DNA from: Nymphaea colorata
Lineage: Eukaryota; Streptophyta; Magnoliopsida; Nymphaeales; Nymphaeaceae
Length of the DNA stretch: 64,000 nt
Assembly (NCBI RefSeq): GCF_008831285.2
Contig: NC_045145.1
Location: 14,630,802-14,694,801 of the forward strand
Reading direction: 5' to 3'
The notes below the pieces were generated by a model, which saw nothing but the letters and a program-made list of their open reading frames with translations, made no database searches and was not told the DNA's origin. Every line of letters begins with the position of its first letter. The stretch's first letter is position 1. A program made the translations under genes and the position numbers. Shown one piece after another: positions 49,379 through 64,000 of this stretch.

Positions 49379-52175
49379 ATGGCGGGAAGCGGCTACGGAG
49401 ATGTGGCGCAGAAGGTGGACTATGTGTTCAAGATCGTACTTATCGGCGATTCGGCCGTCGGAAAATCGCAGATCCTCGCTCGGTTCGCCAGGGACGAGTT
49501 CAGCCTCGACTCCAAGGCCACCATCGGGGTCGAGTTCCAGACGAGGACGCTCGTCATTCAGCACAAGAATGTCAAGGCTCAAATCTGGGACACCGCTGGC
49601 CAGGAGAGGTAGCGTTCTCTTCCCGTTTCCGTTTCTGTTTCCGCGTTTTTGTTTCTTTCTTGGCGTGATCTGGAGTTCTTCTGGAACTCGGATCTGCATT
49701 TCCTTCGCTATTTTTCTTATGGTTGCGGTTTTCTTTGATCACATTTCTCTGATGCGGTTTCTTCCTGTCAATTCATGTTTGCATATCGTTTTCGCTTGCT
49801 TGTCGTCGTTTAAGTCTAGATTTAGACTGGATTTTTTTTTTTCCCGAGTAGGGTTTCCTTAGTGAACAAGTGGGGAACGCAAGAGATGATGCCTGTGATT
49901 GCATTTTTCGGACCGTTCTGTGTAATGTAGTACCTTGTGTATCCTGAACATTTTTCGTTCGTGCATCGTCACCTGCTTGCCTGGAGGTTCATGATGAGAC
50001 ATGGCGATGATTGATCTAGTACGATCGTAAGCTTCTGCTAGTTAGTTGATTTTCAACAGGTTATGCTTGCATTATATCGAAGAAGTGGTGGCGCGGTTTG
50101 TGGAGAATCAGGTCTCTGTTTGTATGTCTATGTCTGTTAAAAAATTGTACGGTGTATATTACGTGTTAAACATTTCGGATGAATGATTCTCTGGGGTGTT
50201 GCTCGGAACGCTGGATAGATGACGGACGACCATTCCTTTATTAGATGTTGAGTCGGATTTTGTGTGTATTATTTAGACTTCAAGGTGGTCTGCATTCTAG
50301 TAGTTGGTTTGTTCGAACTGGCCCTGAACAGAACTGAAGTAAATAGAAAAGGAATGATTCTTCTTATATTAGCCCATCCAGCCTGTGGATTCCGTAATGT
50401 GCGGTTGCTGCGCCTAAATTACCCAAAAAGAAAAAGTTCATTGAAAGTACACGTTGCTTATGGACTTTTAATTTGCTATTGCAATGCCTAATTTACCAGG
50501 AAAAAAGAAGCAGCTTAATTATCTCTTAAGATTCTGATCCAGCTCGAAATAAATTCCTTTTTCTCTTTTAAGGATTTTGCAAATGCATGAAGGGCTTTGT
50601 GCTTTCTTATTCACATAATTCATTTGATTGCCTGCTGGAAGATAGGGCTTCGTATAAGTTAAACATTGAAGTGAGTTCTTGGCATTTTATTGGTGATTTT
50701 ATTTGCCCTTTGGACATTACTTCAATGGTGTTCTGAATATGATACACTATCAGGCGTTCTTCTCATACTTCTCTGTCTGTCTCTTCTTTTCTTTTTCTTT
50801 TGGGTGCTGTTCAACCATCGCCTTCGTGCATAAGCTTTCTTTTTTCCTTCAGAGTGTTAGTGCTTTTGAAGTTTCCAACCGACAAGTAGTTGAACGCGGT
50901 TCATTATCATTGGAATTTAGAGTTAACAGACCATTAGGAATTAGAATATTTTTAAGAATCCGAATGGGTTATTGGTCAATGCTCCTTTAATGCTAATAAT
51001 GGTATTTTACAATTGATAGTAGCTTTTTCTGTATCTTTTTCCTGTTAGAGCAATTCTAGGGGGCAGTTGGATCCTTGGATTTCTCTTAAAACTCTTACCC
51101 CTGCACTGAAACATGTCTGGACGTGTCTGGACACACAAACACAGACCTCAACAAAATAAGTTGCTAGATGCCGAGATCTCTTCATTTTTTTTATTGCAGG
51201 AATTTTAGATCCTTGTTTGGTTGGGCCTGTTACAGGGGGTCCATGCCACATCATCCAGCTCCATACCAGGTTGGAAGTTGGATTCATTGAAAACTGAATT
51301 ATAGATTTAATATCTTCTAAAAAATAATTATTATAAAATATTTAAGGATTTATCTAATTCTCTAATTTTTAACATAATAACCTCGTGTTTCTAATGTGAA
51401 ATGCATATTGTAAGAAAAACCAATATACTTGCCATTCTCGGATGTGCATGCAAGAATTGCCTTCTTACCTTCAGACCGAAAACAGGGATCTGCTCTCCTT
51501 GCCATATTTTCAGCTACACCATGATTCTTTTCCATGAGGGAGTACATACTTCTGTTCTGTTTGACTACAAGTTACAGCAGCTTGGTAACTAAAACTTGTT
51601 ATATTCAAATATAAGTCGCTTTTTTATTTTGACGTGCAGTGTTCACGCAATCGTAAGATTCTTACTTTACATAGGTCGTGGTGAAGTATGTTCGTCATCT
51701 CTAAGAATTGAGTCTCTTTCCGTCTTTCAGATACCGTGCAGTCACAAGTGCATATTACAGAGGTGCTGTCGGGGCCATGCTAGTTTACGACATAACCAAG
51801 CGCCAAACTTTTGATCACATACCAAGGTGGCTAGAAGAGCTGCGAAGCCACGCTGACAAGAACATCGTCATCATACTGGCAGGAAATAAATGTGATCTGG
51901 AAGATCAAAGAGTTGTGCCTGCAGAAGATGCACAAGAATTTGCACAGAGGGAAGGCCTGTTCTTTTTGGAAACCTCTGCACTCAATGCAACAAATGTGGA
52001 ATCTGCCTTCTTAACTGTACTAACTGAGATTTTCAATATTGTCAACAAGAAAAACTTGGTTGCAGGAGAAAATCAAGCAAATGGGCATCCTTCATCGCTT
52101 GCAGGAAAGAAGATCGTTATCCCTGGGCCAGCACAAGAAATCCCCGCCAAGGGCAAGATGTGCTGTAGTTCATAA
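49379..52175 (+). CDS. RABA4-type (Rab11-related) small GTPase
   Basis: Two exons, 49379-49608 and 51731-52175, separated by a GT-AG intron of 2122 bp that splits an Arg codon (GAGAG|GTAGCG ... TTTCAG|ATACCG). The product has 224 residues. GTP-binding motifs are complete: GDSAVGKS (23-30), effector-loop Thr in [10 protein letters not shown] (48-57), DTAGQER (71-77), GNKCD (128-132) and ETSAL (157-161). The C-terminus CCSS is a geranylgeranylation signal. The stretch [13 protein letters not shown], the [14 protein letters not shown] segment and the tail [16 protein letters not shown] point to the RABA4 clade, which controls trans-Golgi to plasma-membrane traffic and, in Arabidopsis, tip growth in root hairs and pollen tubes. 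The start is the ATG giving the standard N-terminus; the in-frame ATG at 49280 would add a Ser/Phe/Leu-rich extension absent from the family. A long pyrimidine-rich leader precedes it. Confidence 0.95.
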
Positions 52176-52700
52176 TTCGTCTCTATTTTCCTTTTCGGTG
52201 GTGTGGTTTCACTTCAGTTTTGCGGTATGGACTATTAGAGGATTCCAGTGATCCTTGCGTCTATTGTAAATCTCTATTTGTTTTATGATCCGTTGAGGCA
52301 TTTTATCTGAACCTGGAGGAGAATTTGTTGGTTAAAGAACTCGCTGCCTGACTAGGAAGCCCTGTGAAAAGATTTCATGGTCAATTGGTTTGTCTTGGCA
52401 AATCGTGTGCATGGTTATCTTTTTCCCATCTCAATTTCGCAGTGATGAGTTGAAGCTTCCCCTCTACGAAAGTGAAAAAGACTAATGCCGTTCAAAATGG
52501 CGTCATTTCGAACTGTGGAACGGAAAGAAGAACAAAAAAGACCAAAGAGGAGGGGAAACGTCCATCGTACGGTGAATGAAACGACAAAGGCGGCAATTTA
52601 TCAGCACATATTCTATCTGTCAACTCAATTATTGCTAAAAACTAGGAGAGAATATTTGCCTAACAAAAATGGAGCATGACAGGCGAAAAGTAAAAGCTTT

Positions 52701-52833
52701 TCACAGAATTCGTTCTATATGAAAGAAATTTACAAAATTATCTTAAATGTAAATTCACCGTTTTAAATGTAAATTCACAGAACTCGTTCTATATGAAAGA
52801 AATTTACAAAATTATCTTAAATGTAAATTCACC
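52701..52833. repeat. 74-bp-period tandem duplication
   Basis: TCACAGAATTCGTTCTATAT through AAATGTAAATTCACC at 52701 recurs at 52775 almost unchanged (one base differs in the first word). The low divergence indicates a recent event. Confidence 0.9.
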
Positions 52834-53018
52834 AACTCACAAAGCCTTTCCAACTTGCAAGAAGTGTTTTAAGAGTTGTGTAACTGACGTCGGAAGATCC
52901 TTTTTCGCTTTCCATAATGTCTCCACAACTTTGAGACTTCTTTGGAGGAGCAAGTCAACAAAACAGGGTGCAAACTCACAGGAAAAAACATCTGTAATTG
53001 ATCATAAATTTCAAATTT

Positions 53019-53190
53019 ACGTGCTGGTTTACCATAACATGGTTAATTTTCAGTGATAAAACGTGAGGTTCGATCTTGAGAAATTAAACCAAGGACTTTC
53101 TCCAACTCACGTGATGGTTTACTATAACGTGGTTAATTGACAACAAGAAAACGTGAGCTGCAACCTTAAGAAATCAAAGCAGGGGTTTAT
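53019..53190. repeat. Diverged 90-bp-period tandem duplication
   Basis: ACGTGCTGGTTTACCATAAC and the following AAAACGTGAGGTTCGATCTT block (from 53019) recur as ACGTGATGGTTTACTATAAC and AAAACGTGAGCTGCAACCTT (from 53109). It is older than the neighbouring duplication at 52701. Confidence 0.75.
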
Positions 53191-53472
53191 CAAACCGCAA
53201 ATGAATCCACATCAAACCTAGTAAACCATGCCTAGGCTCAACAGTAAATCACAAAGGCAATAAGATCATCAACACACAAACAGATTGCTATAAACTGCTT
53301 GATTTTTCAAGGTTACATTGAACAAGCTGGCCATAAATGGGGGATATGCAAAGCCCGCACAGCATGAACTTGCCACTGAAAAACAGTTGAAACATGAGGG
53401 AGCGTACACAAGGGGCTTGATCATGAAAAAGGTTATGCTTTGCAGGGCCCTCCTCAAGTTGAATTGGATTTA

Positions 53473-62795
<9,323 letters not shown>

Positions 62796-63325
62796 CTCCC
62801 TGTTTTCTCCGACTCTCTGCTCTCTGGTCGAACTCTGGCGGCAGACGGCAATAGCAGCGTCGTCTGCCGAATGGAAACGAAACGTCGAACGCCAGCGAGC
62901 GGGCAAAAAAAGAGAGCCAATTTGCTCTAGGGCTGAAGATATCGGTTCCGTTGTGGTCCTCTGTTGCTTGACTGCCGTTGAATCCGGATCATGGTCTGGT
63001 TACCGGGTCGGATCGGATATACCATTATTTTCCTTGGCAAAATAAGTTAAATTTTCTAAAACCGTGTCCATGATATTGTTTGCCGTCACGTTAAGACGGT
63101 GTTTTGAGGACAGCCAAGAAACTCAACCAGGTTTTTCATATTTGGATAATGTGAGCAGGTTTTTGAAATTAGGTATATAAGGGGTTGGACACGCACCTCC
63201 AAAATTAATTCCGCGTCCGGCCCGCGGGTCATACGCGCGCATGGCGTAGGACTTACGCGCGCAGAGACGACCTCCGAAGGCACGTAAGACGACGGGGAAG
63301 GGAGACAGGAGAGGCCTGAAAGAAG
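62796..63325. promoter_or_regulatory. Divergent promoter region, TRM4B-like / F-box gene
   Basis: The 530 bp between the two start codons are the only possible promoter space for both genes, which are transcribed away from each other. The sequence is GC-rich beside each start codon and AT-richer in the middle (about 63040-63180), without a clear TATA box on either strand, as is common for housekeeping bidirectional promoters. Leaders for both genes are included. Confidence 0.6.
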
Positions 63326-64000
63326 ATGGAATCTGACGGAGGAATGGTGTTCGCCCCGCCGAAGGACCGGAGGCCTGATGCCCTCGGAGACCTTAAAGTC
63401 CTTCCTGACGAGCTGCTCTGCGCCATCTTTGAGTCCTTGTCTCCTTCCGACGTTGGCCGCCTTGCCTGTGTTAGCAGGTCCGTCCTCTCCCTCCATCTCT
63501 CCGTGTATTCTTCAGGATTGAGTAGACTATTGGGTTTTCTTTCTTCGCGGTTGTTTTTTCTTTTTCCGTTTTGAAGCGGTCAAAAAAACTTCGAATTTAT
63601 GGTTGTTTCTTTATTGGCTAAAATCTCATATAGGTGACTTTCTTTCCTTTTATTGATTTGCCCTTCCTGTTGGTATTGATTTCTTATATACGTATGCTTT
63701 CAGTTGAACACAATTCATGTAGGAAATTGGTATACGACGGTGTTGTTTCCTGTCTTTAACTAAGGAACGTATTCAGATGTACCTATCTCAAGCCATGGTT
63801 GAGAATTCTCTTGTTTTGTCTGAAACCGAATCAATGGTCTGGGTCTCCTGTTGTTTAAGAGTGATCCTTCCACAATTTTACCAATTTTTTATTCGTCGGC
63901 CACTTCTTGATCGGTAACCTCAAAATGATAGTCTGTCCTTTATACCCAATATGCCAACAATTGCAGCAAAATGTTAGACCTAATAGAATGTCTATCAGAA
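63326..64000 (+). CDS. F-box protein, first exon only (probable F-box/JmjC type)
   Basis: The exon runs from ATG at 63326 to about 63477, where TTAGCAG|GTCCGT gives a donor; the remaining 520 bp to the window edge are intron, so the gene is partial here. The product begins MESDGGMVF and continues with DRRPDALGDLKVLPDELLCA, then IFESLSPSDVGRLACVS, an F-box N-terminal half. F-box proteins dock on SKP1 in SCF ubiquitin ligases. The DRRxDALGDLxVLPDE start followed by an intron at CVS recalls the Arabidopsis At1g78280 family, which carries a JmjC oxygenase domain after the F-box; this is from memory and the downstream exons are outside the window. The longer read-through frame to 63574 is intronic. 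Confidence 0.75.

Larger units (their letters stand above)
52176..53472. other. Convergent intergenic region with tandem duplications
   Basis: Holds the 3' ends of the RABA4-type gene (from the left) and the TRM4B-like gene (from the right). Two tandem duplications lie in the middle (52701-52833 and about 53019-53190). No gene is seen. Confidence 0.6.

Noticed and set aside
48987-49862. 291-codon + strand frame over the RABA4-type first exon
   Set aside because: It is a shadow in another frame over the leader, exon 1 and intron; it has no domain and is low-complexity.
62796-62906. N-terminal extension of the TRM4B-like protein from 62906
   Set aside because: The family N-terminus MGGGRG matches the internal ATG at 62795; the extension lies in the divergent promoter/leader.

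Overview
The window is nuclear DNA from a flowering plant. The evidence is AT-rich intergenic DNA with dispersed repeat debris, genes with many GT-AG introns, and plant-specific families: a PLS-class PPR protein, a DUF1644 zinc protein, a G-type lectin receptor kinase, an ABCG half-transporter, a RABA4-type GTPase and a plant TRM4/NSUN2 methyltransferase. Species cannot be assigned from sequence alone. There is no sign of bacterial, organellar or viral organisation.

Layout, left to right. 1-1446 is gene-free, pyrimidine-rich flank. 1447-3105 (+) is an intronless PPR-E gene. 3560-4720 (-) is a decayed receptor-like cytoplasmic kinase (RLCK VI/RBK-like) pseudogene with two in-frame stops, an internal deletion and a damaged glycine loop. 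8921-10039 (-) is an intronless DUF1644 coding exon whose leader is probably split by a 3.95-kb intron reaching to about 14.0 kb. 14.5-31.6 kb is gene-poor: a GAGGC-rich tandem repeat near 18.2-18.6 kb, a three-copy diverged repeat (19.0, 20.4-21.5, 25.5-26.6 kb), a duplicated 137-bp block and a possible TIR-type element at 28.2-29.0 kb. 31598-34138 (+) is an intact intronless lectin receptor kinase. 37765-41188 (-) is an eight-exon ABCG half-transporter with a clear TATA box. 41.3-49.3 kb is intergenic, with small tandem duplications, a candidate solo LTR and two unrecognised open frames. 49379-52175 (+) is a two-exon RABA4-type GTPase. 53473-62795 (-) is a fifteen-exon tRNA (cytosine-5) methyltransferase of the TRM4B/NSUN2 family, which I rebuilt exon by exon with all phases closing; one intron appears to be GC-AG. 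63326 onward (+) is the first exon of an F-box gene, probably the F-box/JmjC type, cut by the window edge and divergent from the methyltransferase across about 530 bp.

The genes do not form a pathway; they are ordinary neighbours in a plant chromosome. I found no convincing new multi-gene system. The items most worth a second look are the GC-AG intron, the kinase pseudogene, the coding-like relic inside a methyltransferase intron, the open frame at 43.5-43.7 kb and the repeat family at 19-26.6 kb. Exon boundaries were deduced by eye from splice signals and reading-frame continuity, without transcript data.
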